A program made the position numbers and the translations under genes. The notes under the pieces were generated by a model that worked only from the letters and a program-made list of their open reading frames with translations, ran no database searches and was not told the origin of the DNA. Of a stretch of 64,000 nucleotides of DNA, positions 8,492-16,728 are shown one piece after another (position 1 is the stretch's first letter; every line of letters starts with the position of its first letter). The stretch is from Frigidibacter sp037095735 (lineage in GTDB: Bacteria; Pseudomonadota; Alphaproteobacteria; Rhodobacterales; Rhodobacteraceae), in assembly GCF_037095735.1 (NCBI RefSeq), contig NZ_JBAWKD010000009.1, positions 62,001 to 126,000 on the forward strand, given 5' to 3'.

Positions 8492-9594
8492 GATCCGCCG
8501 TCGGTCTTCTCGTGATGCTGGCGCTGCTGCTGCCGTCGCTCGCCTTGGCGGCACCGATCCGGATCAAGGACCTCGTCGAGATCGACGGCGTCCGCGGCAA
8601 CGACCTTGTCGGCTACGGCCTGATTGTCGGCCTGAACGGAACCGGCGACGGCATCCGCAACGCGCCCTTCACCGAAGAGATCATGGCCAGCATTCTGGAA
8701 CGGCTGGGGGTGAACATCGCCGGAGAGCAGTTTCGGCCGCGGAACGTGGCGGCAGTGATGGTCACCGCCGCCCTGCCGCCCTTTGCCCGGGCCGGGGGAC
8801 GGATCGACGTCACCGTCTCGGCCATCGGCGACGCGACCAGCCTGCTGGGCGGCACACTGATCATGACGCCGCTGAACGCCGCGGACGGCCAGATCTATGC
8901 CGTCGCCCAGGGCACGGTCCTTGCCGGAGGCGCCGCGGCGCAAGGTGCCGCCGCCTCCGTGGTGCAGGGGGTCCCGACCTCGGGGACCATCCCTGCCGGG
9001 GCGCGGGTCGAGCGCGAGGTCTCCTTCGAACTCTCGAGCCTGTCCGCGGTCCGCCTTGCCCTGCGCGACCCCGACTTCACCACCGCCGACCGGATCGCCG
9101 CCATCATCAACCGCGAATTCGGGCGCGGCGTGGCCGAGATGACAGATCCGGGGACGGTGGCCATGAACATCGCGGCCGCGCGCTCTGGCAGCCCGGCGCA
9201 GGTGCTGTCGCGGATCGAGGCCTTGCAGATCGAACCCGAGACCCGCGCGCGCGTCGTCATCGACCAGCGGTCGGGGACGATCGTGATGGGCGCGGATGTC
9301 CGGGTCAGCCGCGTCGCGGTCAGCCAGGGCAATCTTACCCTCCGCGTCGAGGAAGCCCCGATCGTGGTCCAGCCGAATCCGTTCTCGCAAGGGGAAACCG
9401 TCGTCGTGCCCCGCAGCGGCGCCGACCTCACCGAGGAGCCCGGCATCCGCATGGCCGAGATCGCCGGGTCCAGTTCACTGACCGATGTCGTCGCCGGGCT
9501 GAATGCGCTTGGCGTCAGCCCGCGCGACATGATCGACATTCTCAAGACCATCCACGCCGCCGGCGCGCTTCACGCAGAGTTCATCGTGAACTGA
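8488..9594 (+). CDS. flgI: Flagellar P-ring protein FlgI
   Basis: FlgI assembles in the periplasm into the P ring, the bushing in the peptidoglycan layer. The sequence starts with a Sec signal peptide (MRSAVGLLVMLALLLPSLALA) and continues with the family hallmark RIKDLVEIDGVRGNDLVGYG followed by LIVGLNGTGDG. The rest aligns in outline with FlgI: NVAAVMVTAALPPFAR, ARVVIDQRSGTIVMGADVRV, and a C-terminal ALGVSPRDMIDILKTIHAAG helix. The length of 368 is standard. A GTG start overlapping the flgL stop is chosen because it puts the signal peptide at the exact N-terminus. Confidence 0.95.
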   Translation: MRSAVGLLVMLALLLPSLALAAPIRIKDLVEIDGVRGNDLVGYGLIVGLNGTGDGIRNAPFTEEIMASILERLGVNIAGEQFRPRNVAAVMVTAALPPFARAGGRIDVTVSAIGDATSLLGGTLIMTPLNAADGQIYAVAQGTVLAGGAAAQGAAASVVQGVPTSGTIPAGARVEREVSFELSSLSAVRLALRDPDFTTADRIAAIINREFGRGVAEMTDPGTVAMNIAAARSGSPAQVLSRIEALQIEPETRARVVIDQRSGTIVMGADVRVSRVAVSQGNLTLRVEEAPIVVQPNPFSQGETVVVPRSGADLTEEPGIRMAEIAGSSSLTDVVAGLNALGVSPRDMIDILKTIHAAGALHAEFIVN

Positions 9595-10139
9595 GCCGAG
9601 ATCACCGCGCGGGCCGGCAAGCTCTGCGCGGGCCACTACGGCAGGAACCGGCAAGATTGCCGCAGCCTGTGGAACGGCCTCCCGCGCGCCTGCTTGCCAT
9701 GGCGAACCGCCGACGCTTCGGACATGCACCGCGCCACATCGGACCGTGGACGCACGCGCCTCGCCACGATCACCAGCCGATCATCCCCGACAGATGCAAC
9801 CCGCGCGGGACCCTTTCCCTCGGTCTTCGTCCTGACGCGCTGAAATCGATGCCGCGTTACGCCACCCGCAACGGGGCATCTCTCAGTCGCCACATATCGC
9901 CACCGCTGACGCCCCCCGGTTGCAGACTGCAGGCACTGCAGTGACACCGCTAAGCGACAAGGTCGCCTCAAGGCGCCAAGGGGCGCTCCACCGCGCCCCC
10001 TCGCACGCGACGCCCTCGGGGCACCGGCAGGCACCGGCCGACGCCGGGCGGTGCGGGTTGAACTCGTCGGTACGCGTGCTAGGCCCAAGGCAGGAGGATG
10101 GACATCCAGCGCGCCCCCACAGGCCGGAAAGGAGAGATG
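9595..10139. other. Gene-free region after the flagellar cluster
   Basis: Some 545 bases without a convincing gene separate flgI from the MscS gene. A 7-bp GC hairpin with a 6-base loop (9980-9999) and two tandem GGCACCG-like words near 10020 are the only structures noticed. An AGGAGG sits at 10092-10097 but abuts an ATG directly, so the ribosome binding site closer to the MscS start is preferred. Confidence 0.6.
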
Positions 10140-11006
10140 ATGGATCTGACCAACTGGAACTGGCACAACTTCGTCACAGACGATCGTATCGCGACACTGA
10201 TCGCCCTCGCGCTCAACGTCGTCTACGCCTTCGTCATCATCATCGTCGCGATGATCGTGTCGGGCTGGGCCAAGGGTCGGGTCGCGGCCATCGCCCGCCG
10301 GTATCCGCGCGTCGATGCCACGCTGTTCGGCTTCCTCGGAAACCTGCTCAAATACATGATCCTGGCGATGGCCGCGATCTTCGTGCTGAACCGGTTCGGG
10401 ATCCAGACCACCTCGCTGGTCGCGCTGATCGGTGCCGCCGGCCTCGCCGTCGGGCTCGCGCTGCAGGGGACGCTGTCGAACCTGGCCGCGGGGGTGATGA
10501 TCGTGATGTTCCGCCCGTTCCGCGTCGGCGACTTCATCGAGGCAGGCGGCCAGTCCGGCACCGTGCGCGAGATCGCCCTGTTCTACACCGAGCTCGCGAC
10601 TTTCGACGGTCTGCAGATCATCATCCCGAACAGCGACGTCTGGTCGAAGCCGATCAAGAACTTCTCGTCGAACCCGACGCGGATGACCGACCTGACCGTC
10701 GGCATCTCGTACCGGTCCGACCTTCGCGCGGCGCAGCGCATCCTCGAGGGGATCGCCGAGTCCGATCCGCGGGCGCTGAAGGAACCGGCCCCCTTCATCA
10801 AGGTGAAGGCGCTCAACGACAGCTCGGTCGATTTCGCCTATCGGGTCTGGGCGAACCGGGCGGACTGGTGGGGCATGCAGTGCGACATGATCCAGCGGAT
10901 CAAGGAGGAGTTCGACGCCAACGGCATCGAGATCCCGTTCCCCAGCCAGACCGTGTTCTACGAACGCGAGCCCGACGGGGCGGTCGAGACGCCGCGCGTC
11001 TCGTGA
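10140..11006 (+). CDS. mscS: Small-conductance mechanosensitive channel, MscS family
   Basis: MscS-type channels open under membrane tension and release osmolytes during hypo-osmotic shock. Three N-terminal hydrophobic segments are visible, ending in the pore helix ALIGAAGLAVGLALQGTLSN (the Gly/Ala-rich TM3). This is followed by the conserved FRPFRVGDFIEAGGQSGTVR beta domain, FYTELATFDGLQIIIPNSDV and the cytoplasmic vestibule domain. At 288 residues it is the size of E. coli MscS. Two adjacent ATGs occur; the second is chosen because GGAG is five bases upstream of it. It is convergent with the peroxiredoxin gene across a strong hairpin. Confidence 0.92.
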   Translation: MDLTNWNWHNFVTDDRIATLIALALNVVYAFVIIIVAMIVSGWAKGRVAAIARRYPRVDATLFGFLGNLLKYMILAMAAIFVLNRFGIQTTSLVALIGAAGLAVGLALQGTLSNLAAGVMIVMFRPFRVGDFIEAGGQSGTVREIALFYTELATFDGLQIIIPNSDVWSKPIKNFSSNPTRMTDLTVGISYRSDLRAAQRILEGIAESDPRALKEPAPFIKVKALNDSSVDFAYRVWANRADWWGMQCDMIQRIKEEFDANGIEIPFPSQTVFYEREPDGAVETPRVS

Positions 11007-11012
11007 AAGGTC

Positions 11013-11040
11013 CGCCCTCCCCGCACAGGCGGGGAGGGCG
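11013..11040. terminator. Bidirectional hairpin between mscS and the peroxiredoxin gene
   Basis: A perfect 12-bp inverted repeat CGCCCTCCCCGC / GCGGGGAGGGCG with a 4-base loop lies 6 bases after both stop codons of the convergent pair. It is very stable and symmetric, so it can serve both transcripts. Confidence 0.75.
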
Positions 11041-11046
11041 CGGAGA

Positions 11047-11535
11047 TCAGATTTCGGCCAGAAGCGCTTCGCCGCCCGAGATCTCGCAGGTGCCGGGGCT
11101 GTCCTCGGCATGCAGAACCTTGACCACGCCGTCCTCGACCAGCATCGCGTAGCGCTTCGAGCGGCCGATCAGCCCCACCGGCGGCGCGGTGAATTCCATG
11201 CCCACGGCGCGGGTGAAGGCGCCCTCGGCATCGGCCAGCGTCTCGATCCCCGCGGCACCTGCGCCGGTCGCGTCGGTCCAGGCCTTCAGCACGAAGGGGT
11301 CGTTGACCGAAAGGCAGACGATCGCGTCGACGCCCTTGGCCTCGAAGCCCGCCTTGGTGCGGATGAAGCTGGGGACATGGGCGGTGGTGCAGACATCGGT
11401 GTAGGCCCCGGGCAGTGCGAAGATCACCACCTTGCGGCCCGCCAGCAGCGCGCCGAGGTCGACCGTTTCGACCCCTTTTTCCCCGACTTTCAGCAGCGTG
11501 GCCCCCGGCAGCTTGCTGCCCACGGAAATCGTCAT
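11047..11535 (-). CDS. Peroxiredoxin, Prx5/AhpE-type thiol peroxidase
   Basis: A 162-residue thioredoxin-fold peroxidase that reduces H2O2 and alkyl hydroperoxides in the cytoplasm. The peroxidatic cysteine lies in FALPGAYTDVCTTAHVP (Cys49), the Prx5 version of the PGAFTPxC motif, with Asp in place of the usual Pro. A second Cys74 (IVCLSVND) is typical of glutaredoxin- or glutathione-dependent bacterial Prx5. The start is the ATG of MTISVGSKLP with GGGAG six bases upstream; a longer frame lacks family resemblance. It lies head-to-head with the ferredoxin-type reductase gene, 98 bases away, so both promoters share that gap. Confidence 0.9.
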   Translation of the reverse strand: MTISVGSKLPGATLLKVGEKGVETVDLGALLAGRKVVIFALPGAYTDVCTTAHVPSFIRTKAGFEAKGVDAIVCLSVNDPFVLKAWTDATGAGAAGIETLADAEGAFTRAVGMEFTAPPVGLIGRSKRYAMLVEDGVVKVLHAEDSPGTCEISGGEALLAEI

Positions 11536-11633
11536 CTGGCGCTCCCTTCGCGTTGTCTTCGACGTCAGGGCGGTTATAGGCTCCGGCCGGGATCGTGGCC
11601 AGCCTGCATGGATGGCCAAGGAAGGACAGCATG

Positions 11634-12836
11634 ATGGACGCGTCGATCGTCATCCTCGGGGCCGGACAGGCCGCAGCCTCGGCCGCGGCGAAACTGCGCG
11701 CGCTGGGCCACCGCGGCCCGCTGACGCTGATCGGCGACGAGCCCGTCGCCCCCTATCAGCGCCCGCCGCTGTCCAAGGCCTATCTGCTGGGCGAGATGCC
11801 GCTGGAGCGGCTGACCCTGCGCGCCGAGGCATTCTGGGCCGAGAACGACATCACCCTGCGGCTGGGCCAGCCGGCCACCGCGATCGACCGGGCGGCGCGC
11901 TGCGTGCGGATCGGCGCAGAAGGCGTGCCCTATGACAGGTTGCTGATCGCGACCGGGGCGCGGGCCCGGGGACTGCCTGCGGCGATCGGCGGCGCGCTGG
12001 GCAAGGTCTTCACGGTGCGCACGCTGGCCGATGTCGATGCGATGGCCCCGGCGATGCGGTCGGGGGCGCGGGTGGTGATCGTCGGCGGCGGCTACATCGG
12101 GCTGGAGGCGGCCGCGGTGGCTGCGAAGCTGGGGCTGCGGGTGACGCTGATCGAGGCCGCGCCGCGGATCCTCGGCCGGGTCGCCAGCGCCGAGACCGCG
12201 GCCTGGTTCCGCGACCTGCATGTCCGCCACGGGGTCGAGATCCGCGAGGCGACACCGATCGAGCGGCTTCTGGGCGAGACCGAGGTGACCGGCGTGCGGC
12301 TGGCGGACGGGACGGAGATCGCGGCCGATCTGGTGATCCTCGGGATCGGGATCGCGCCGGACGTGACCCTGGCCGAGGCCGCGGGGCTGGCGATCGACAA
12401 CGGCATCGCCTGCGACGAAACCGGGCAGACCTCGGACCCGGCGATCTGGGCGGCGGGCGACTGCGCGAGTTTCCTTGCCGGTGGCGCGCGGATCAGGCTG
12501 GAAAGCGTCGGCAATGCCATCGACATGGCCGAGCAGGTCGCGGCGAACATGATCGGCGCGCCGCAGCCCTATCTGCCGAAGCCCTGGTTCTGGTCGGACC
12601 AGTATGACGTGAAGCTGCAGATCGCGGGGCTCAACACCGGCCACGACCGGGTGGTGACGCGGCCGGGCGCCGCGGGCGTCTCGTTCTGGTATTACGCGGA
12701 CGGGCGCCTGATCGCGGTCGATGCCGCCAACGAGCCGCGCGCCTACATGGTCGGCAAGCGCCTGATCGAGGCCGGCCGCAGCGCCGACCCCGCGCAGGTC
12801 GCCGATCCGGCCTTCGACCTGAAAGGACTGCTGTGA
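11634..12836 (+). CDS. FAD-dependent NAD(P)H:ferredoxin reductase (rhodocoxin/putidaredoxin reductase type)
   Basis: A 400-residue pyridine nucleotide-disulfide-family flavoprotein that passes electrons from NAD(P)H to a [2Fe-2S] ferredoxin or similar partner. It has two dinucleotide-binding motifs: IVILGAGQAAASAAAKL at the N-terminus for FAD and VVIVGGGYIGLEAAAVAAKL near residue 155 for NAD(P)H. The second FAD motif IWAAGDCASF follows, and the C-terminal reductase domain contains PWFWSDQYDVKLQIAGL. There is no redox-active CxxxxC, as in this subfamily. The second of two adjacent ATGs is chosen for its spacing from AAGGA. rsmD overlaps its stop. No ferredoxin or P450 gene is nearby, so the electron acceptor is unknown. 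Confidence 0.88.
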   Translation: MDASIVILGAGQAAASAAAKLRALGHRGPLTLIGDEPVAPYQRPPLSKAYLLGEMPLERLTLRAEAFWAENDITLRLGQPATAIDRAARCVRIGAEGVPYDRLLIATGARARGLPAAIGGALGKVFTVRTLADVDAMAPAMRSGARVVIVGGGYIGLEAAAVAAKLGLRVTLIEAAPRILGRVASAETAAWFRDLHVRHGVEIREATPIERLLGETEVTGVRLADGTEIAADLVILGIGIAPDVTLAEAAGLAIDNGIACDETGQTSDPAIWAAGDCASFLAGGARIRLESVGNAIDMAEQVAANMIGAPQPYLPKPWFWSDQYDVKLQIAGLNTGHDRVVTRPGAAGVSFWYYADGRLIAVDAANEPRAYMVGKRLIEAGRSADPAQVADPAFDLKGLL

Positions 12837-13402
12837 GGATCATCGGCGGCGAGCGGCGGGGCCTGAAGCTGGCCGAGGTGGGCGCGGGCGATCCGGCGGC
12901 ACATCTGCGCCCGACGACAGACCGGGTGCGCGAGTCGATCTTCAACCTCGTCGTCAACGGCGGCTACGGCGATCCGATCACCGGGGCGCGGGTGCTCGAC
13001 CTCTTCGCGGGCACCGGGGCGCTGGGGCTCGAGGCGCTGTCGCGCGGCGCGGCGCGGGTGGCCTTCGTCGATGACGGCACCGCCGCGCGCGCGCTTCTGC
13101 GCCGCAACATCGAGCTGATGCGCGCGATGGGCACCACCGATGTCTGGCGTCGCGACGCGACCCGGATGGGGCCGAACCGCGGCCCGGCCTATGGGCTGGT
13201 GTTCCTCGACCCGCCTTATGGCAAGGGGCTGGGAGAGCGGGCGCTGGCCTCGTGCATCGAGGGCGGCTGGCTGGCCCCCGGCGCGCTGGTCGTCTGGGAG
13301 GAAGGCGCCCCCCCTGCCCCACCCGAAGGCTTTGACCTTCTCGACCAACGCAAGTACGGCGATACCGTCGTGACCCTTCTCTCTGCCCCGGACCGGACCT
13401 GA
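12833..13402 (+). CDS. rsmD: 16S rRNA (guanine966-N2)-methyltransferase RsmD
   Basis: RsmD methylates G966 of 16S rRNA with S-adenosylmethionine. The sequence opens with MRIIGGERRGLKL and the RPTTDRVRESIFN block that marks the family. It has the SAM-binding motif LDLFAGTGALGLEALS (about residues 55-70) and the catalytic DPPY (residues 126-129) within FLDPPYGKG. At 189 residues it is full length. The start is a GTG whose last two bases belong to the stop of the upstream gene (GTGA), and its own stop overlaps the next ATG by one base, so three genes are translated in series. Confidence 0.95.
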   Translation: MRIIGGERRGLKLAEVGAGDPAAHLRPTTDRVRESIFNLVVNGGYGDPITGARVLDLFAGTGALGLEALSRGAARVAFVDDGTAARALLRRNIELMRAMGTTDVWRRDATRMGPNRGPAYGLVFLDPPYGKGLGERALASCIEGGWLAPGALVVWEEGAPPAPPEGFDLLDQRKYGDTVVTLLSAPDRT

Positions 13403-14058
13403 TGCCCAGATATGACGCGGTGCTTTTCGACTGCGACGGCGTGATCGTCGACAGCGAACCGGCCGCCTTCGAGCTGCTGATCGCCGATTTCCGCGCCCAT
13501 GGCGTGACGCTCTCGGACGAAGAGATCGAAGAGACGTTCATCGGCGGCACCATTCCCGGCGTCTTCGAGCGCGCCCGCGGCATGGGCGTGCCGCTGCCCG
13601 ACGGCTGGCCCGACGACTTCTACGCCCGGCTCTATGCGCGGCTGGCCGAGGGCACGGCGCTGGTGGCGGGGGTCGAGGCGTTGCTCGACCGGCTGGATGC
13701 GGCCGGGATCCGCTACGCCATCGGCTCGAACGGGTCGCTGCGCAAGATGGAGATCACGCTGGGCCAGCACCCGGCCCTGCGCGCGCGCTTCGGGGCGCAT
13801 GTCTATTCCGGGCAGGAGCTGGGCGCGCCGAAGCCCGCGCCCGATCTTTACCTGCACGCGGCGGCCGCGCTGGGGGTCAGCCCGGACCGTGCCGCGGTGG
13901 TCGAGGACAGCGCGACTGGGGCCCGGGCGGCCGCGGCGGCGCAGATGGACTGCTTCGGGCATGCCGCTGGCCATGCCGGCGCCGCGCGGCGCCTGACGGC
14001 CGAGGGCGCGCGGGTCTTTGACCGGATGGACGAGCTGCCGGCGCTGCTGGGACTGTAG
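13402..14058 (+). CDS. HAD-superfamily hydrolase, beta-phosphoglucomutase-like
   Basis: The N-terminus has the HAD nucleophile motif FDCDGVIVDSEP (first Asp is the nucleophile, second the acid/base), followed by a helical cap domain. Motif II is the Ser of IGSNGS, motif III the Lys of GAPKPAPDLY, and motif IV the acidic pair in VVEDSATG. The family includes phosphoglycolate phosphatase, beta-phosphoglucomutase and sugar-phosphate phosphatases; the motifs do not settle the substrate. At 218 residues it is full length. It overlaps rsmD by one base and is convergent with the Lrp gene, the two stops being only one base apart. Confidence 0.85.
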   Translation: MPRYDAVLFDCDGVIVDSEPAAFELLIADFRAHGVTLSDEEIEETFIGGTIPGVFERARGMGVPLPDGWPDDFYARLYARLAEGTALVAGVEALLDRLDAAGIRYAIGSNGSLRKMEITLGQHPALRARFGAHVYSGQELGAPKPAPDLYLHAAAALGVSPDRAAVVEDSATGARAAAAAQMDCFGHAAGHAGAARRLTAEGARVFDRMDELPALLGL

Positions 14059-14059
14059 G

Positions 14060-14518
14060 TCAGACCGGGATCGCGGTCGTCTGCTGCACCGTGCGCAGCG
14101 AGAAGGACGAATGCATCTGCGCCACCCCCGGCAGCCGGGCCAGCTGCTGGCGGTGGATGCGGGCGAAATCCTCGGTGTCGCGGGCGACCACCTTCAACAG
14201 GTAATCGGCCGAGCCCGCCATCAGGTGGCATTCCAGCACGTCCGGCACCCGGCGCACCTCGCGCTCGAACGCTTCGAGCACCTCGTCCGCCTGCCCCGAC
14301 AGGGTGATCTCGACGAAGACCGTCGTCGGCCGGTCGAGCCTGCGCGCGTTCAGCAGCGCGACATAGGCGTCGATATAGCCCTCCGCCTCGAGCCGCTGCA
14401 CGCGGCGATGGCAGGCCGAGGCCGAAAGGTTCACCTGTTCGGCCAGCTCGGCATTGGTGATCCGTCCCTGACGTTGCAGGACGGTGAGGATGCGGCGATC
14501 CGTGGCGTCGAGATCCAT
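14060..14518 (-). CDS. Lrp/AsnC-family transcriptional regulator
   Basis: A 152-residue regulator with an N-terminal helix-turn-helix (MDLDATDRRILTVLQRQGRI, then TNAELAEQVNLSASACHRRV) and a C-terminal ligand-binding RAM domain (FVEITL ... VLECHLMAGSADYLLKVVA). The VLECHLMAGSADYLL block is typical of the Lrp branch that senses amino acids. It stands alone on the minus strand, with mscL upstream in the same direction across an 83-base gap. No target gene is evident from position. Confidence 0.92.
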   Translation of the reverse strand: MDLDATDRRILTVLQRQGRITNAELAEQVNLSASACHRRVQRLEAEGYIDAYVALLNARRLDRPTTVFVEITLSGQADEVLEAFEREVRRVPDVLECHLMAGSADYLLKVVARDTEDFARIHRQQLARLPGVAQMHSSFSLRTVQQTTAIPV

Positions 14519-14601
14519 GATGGCGCAAGCTTCTTCGAGAAATGGCGAACAGGCTCGAAGATATGCGCCAGTCGTGCCCCCGACGCCAGCGGATTTCGCC
14601 G

Positions 14602-15045
14602 TCAGACCGTCGGACGGGTCTTCAGCAGGTCGCGGATCTCGGCCAGCAGCTGTTCCTGCGTCGGGCCCTTGGGCGCGGATTCCGCCGGCGCCTCGCCCTT
14701 CTCGACCGCCATCTCTTTGGCCTTGTTCACCGCCTTGACCAGCATGAAGACCACGAAGGCGATGATCAGGAAGTTGATGACCGCCATGATGAACGAGCCA
14801 TAGGCGAAGACCGCCGCGCCCGAATCCTTGGCCGTCTGCAGGCCGGCACCCTCCGGCACGTTGCCTGAAAGCACGACATAGAGGTTGGTGAAGTCGATCC
14901 CGCCGATGATCAGGCCGATGATCGGATTGATCAGATCCTGCACCATCGAGTTCACGATCGCGGTGAAGGCCGCGCCGATGATGATCCCGACCGCGAGGTC
15001 GAGAACGTTGCCGCGCGAAATAAAGGCACGGAATTCCTTAATCAT
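14602..15045 (-). CDS. mscL: Large-conductance mechanosensitive channel MscL
   Basis: MscL is the pentameric last-resort tension valve of the inner membrane. The protein begins MIKEFRAFISRGNVLDLAVG, the N-terminal helix and TM1 of the family, continues with IIIGAAFTAIVNSMVQDLINP, and has TM2 at YGSFIMAVINFLIIAFVVFMLV. It ends in a charged cytoplasmic bundle (EQLLAEIRDLLKTR). At 147 residues it matches family length. The start is the ATG preceded by GAAGGGG; a longer frame to 15132 does not resemble MscL. With mscS at 10140, the window carries both osmotic valves. Confidence 0.96.
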   Translation of the reverse strand: MIKEFRAFISRGNVLDLAVGIIIGAAFTAIVNSMVQDLINPIIGLIIGGIDFTNLYVVLSGNVPEGAGLQTAKDSGAAVFAYGSFIMAVINFLIIAFVVFMLVKAVNKAKEMAVEKGEAPAESAPKGPTQEQLLAEIRDLLKTRPTV

Positions 15046-15290
15046 GACTGTCCCCTTCGGTTCCGGCAGCCGGAGAAAGGCGCACCTGGCGCGCTGCCGC
15101 AAACAGATTGTAGCACTTTGCGGCAAAGTCACCGCTTCTTTTCATATTTTCCGCCCGTTAGCTGCGGCAACTCCGCTCGCGCAGCTATCGCAATTCGCGG
15201 CGTGCGACAGCCTCGGGTTGCGAAAATTGAGCATTTGGTCCAAGATTTACCAGTCATGCGGTGCGCCCTGCCCGCGCAGGAGGCGGCACG

Positions 15291-15533
15291 TTGCCTGAAC
15301 GGAAGAGATTGCGGCTGGAGATCGTGCGCTATCTGATCGCGCGTGGAGCCCGCTCGGCCGAGGAGTCGATCGATGCCATGGAGCATTTCATCGGCACCGG
15401 CATCCGCAGCGCCGATTACGCCGAGGCGATCACCGATCTGGTGTCGCTGCGGGTGATCGCGCGCGGCGGCAGCGGCGAGTATGTCACCGACGAGGGCGAA
15501 AGTTTCCTGTCGCCGCGCCGGCGCAAGGCCTGA
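15291..15533 (+). CDS. Small unknown protein, winged-helix-like, TTG start
   Basis: An 80-residue protein of unknown function. It reads as three helices and a short beta hairpin (LRLEIVRYLIARGARSAEES, then AEAITDLVSLRVIARGGSGEYVTDEGESFL), a pattern resembling a small winged-helix fold, so DNA binding is possible but not shown. The start is taken as TTG because AGGAGG lies seven bases upstream; the only ATG-type alternatives are further from any ribosome binding site. It is divergent from mscL across about 245 bases that are the most A/T-rich in this part of the window and probably hold both promoters. Confidence 0.65.
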   Translation: MPERKRLRLEIVRYLIARGARSAEESIDAMEHFIGTGIRSADYAEAITDLVSLRVIARGGSGEYVTDEGESFLSPRRRKA

Positions 15534-15544
15534 GCGCCGAGGCC

Positions 15545-15581
15545 GGGCCGCAGACGGGGCGGGGCGGGGCCGCAGACGGGG
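15545..15581 (+). repeat. Pair of 15-bp direct repeats
   Basis: GGGCCGCAGACGGGG occurs twice with a 22-base period just after the stop of the small unknown gene. The linking bases are further CGGGG units. It looks like a local slippage or duplication product; no function is evident. Confidence 0.5.
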
Positions 15582-15682
15582 AAGGAGCTCGGCTGCCATT
15601 TCGTCGGCCAAGGCGGGAAACCGGGAAAACCGCCCTGTTCTCCATACCGTCGCGCCCGGTTGACATGCGGGCCGCGCCTGCA

Positions 15683-15713
15683 GGGAAAACGCGCCGGGAG
15701 GCGGCGCGTTCCC
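15683..15713. terminator. Hairpin between the small unknown gene and livM
   Basis: AACGCGCC pairs with GGCGCGTT around a 7-base loop, extended by GGG/CCC beyond a two-A bulge. It lies between two convergent genes, 16 bases from the livM stop, and could terminate either. Confidence 0.5.
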
Positions 15714-15728
15714 TGATCGCAGGAAGGC

Positions 15729-16727
15729 TCAGCGCTCGGGTCGGAAGCCCAGCCGCCGGCCAAGGCGCGAGGCGTAGAACTCCCCGATCAGGCCGCGACG
15801 GAACAGCAGCACGCAGACCATGAACACAACGCCGGTGATGATCGTCACCGGAAAGTCCGAGGTGGCCAGATAGTTCTGCAGCGTGACCACCAGCCCCGCG
15901 CCGACCACCGGGCCGATCAGCGTGCCGATGCCGCCCAGCAGCGTCATCAGGATCACCTCGCCCGACATCTGCCAGGCGACATCGGTGAGCGTGGCGAACT
16001 GGAAGACCAGCGCCTTGGTGCCGCCGGCCAGCCCCGCCAGCGCCGCCGACATCACGAAGGCACCCAGCTTGTAGCCGGCCACCGAATAGCCCAGCGAGAC
16101 CGCCCGCGCCTCGTTCTCGCGGATCGACTTCAGGATCATCCCGAAGGGCGAATTCACGAAGCGCCACACGATGCCGACGCCCAGCAGGAACACCGCCAGC
16201 ACGAAGAAATACATGTTGGTCTGCGACGACAGGTCGATCACCCCGAAGAGATGGCCGCGCGGCACGCCCTGCAAGCCGTCCTCGCCGTGGGTGAATGGCG
16301 CCTGAAGGCAGAAGAAGAAGAACATCTGGCTGAGGGCCAAGGTGATCATCGCGAAGTAGATGCCGGTGCGGCGGATCGCGATCAGGCCCATGACCAGCCC
16401 CAGCGCCGCGGCGAAGGCCACGCCCAGCAGGATGCCGACTTCCGGGGTGACGCCCCATTCCTTGACCGCATGGGCCGAGACATAGGCGGCGCCCCCGAAG
16501 AAGGCCGCATGGCCGAAGCTCAGGAACCCGGTGTAGCCCAGAAGCAGGTTGAAGGCCGAGGCGAAGAGCGCGAAGCACAGCAGCTTCATCAGGAAGATCG
16601 GATAGAACAGGAACGGCGCGACCATCAGGAAGGCGAGGATCGCCACCAGCGCCGCGGCGCGGATGGTGGCGGCCTGCGGCAGCGTGGGTTCAGCGGGCGC
16701 GGCGTGGCTTTCGGATTTCGCGCTCAT
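15729..16727 (-). CDS. livM: Branched-chain amino acid/amide ABC transporter permease LivM
   Basis: This is the second inner-membrane permease of a HAAT-type importer. It has many hydrophobic helices, the family block GYTGFLSFGHAAFFGGAAYV after the first helices, FFMITLALSQMF-like motifs (YFAMITLALSQMFFFF), the EAA-like loop SIRENEARAVSLGYSVAGYK, and GGIGTLIGPVVGA near the C-terminus. The 332 residues are full length. It is the last gene of the five-gene operon and starts one base after the livH stop. Confidence 0.92.
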   Translation of the reverse strand: MSAKSESHAAPAEPTLPQAATIRAAALVAILAFLMVAPFLFYPIFLMKLLCFALFASAFNLLLGYTGFLSFGHAAFFGGAAYVSAHAVKEWGVTPEVGILLGVAFAAALGLVMGLIAIRRTGIYFAMITLALSQMFFFFCLQAPFTHGEDGLQGVPRGHLFGVIDLSSQTNMYFFVLAVFLLGVGIVWRFVNSPFGMILKSIRENEARAVSLGYSVAGYKLGAFVMSAALAGLAGGTKALVFQFATLTDVAWQMSGEVILMTLLGGIGTLIGPVVGAGLVVTLQNYLATSDFPVTIITGVVFMVCVLLFRRGLIGEFYASRLGRRLGFRPER

Positions 16728-16728
16728 C

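Noticed and set aside
9636..11111. 491-codon minus-strand frame across the mscS gene
   Set aside because: It is antisense to mscS with clear MscS motifs; the translation is Arg/Asp/His-rich without any domain.
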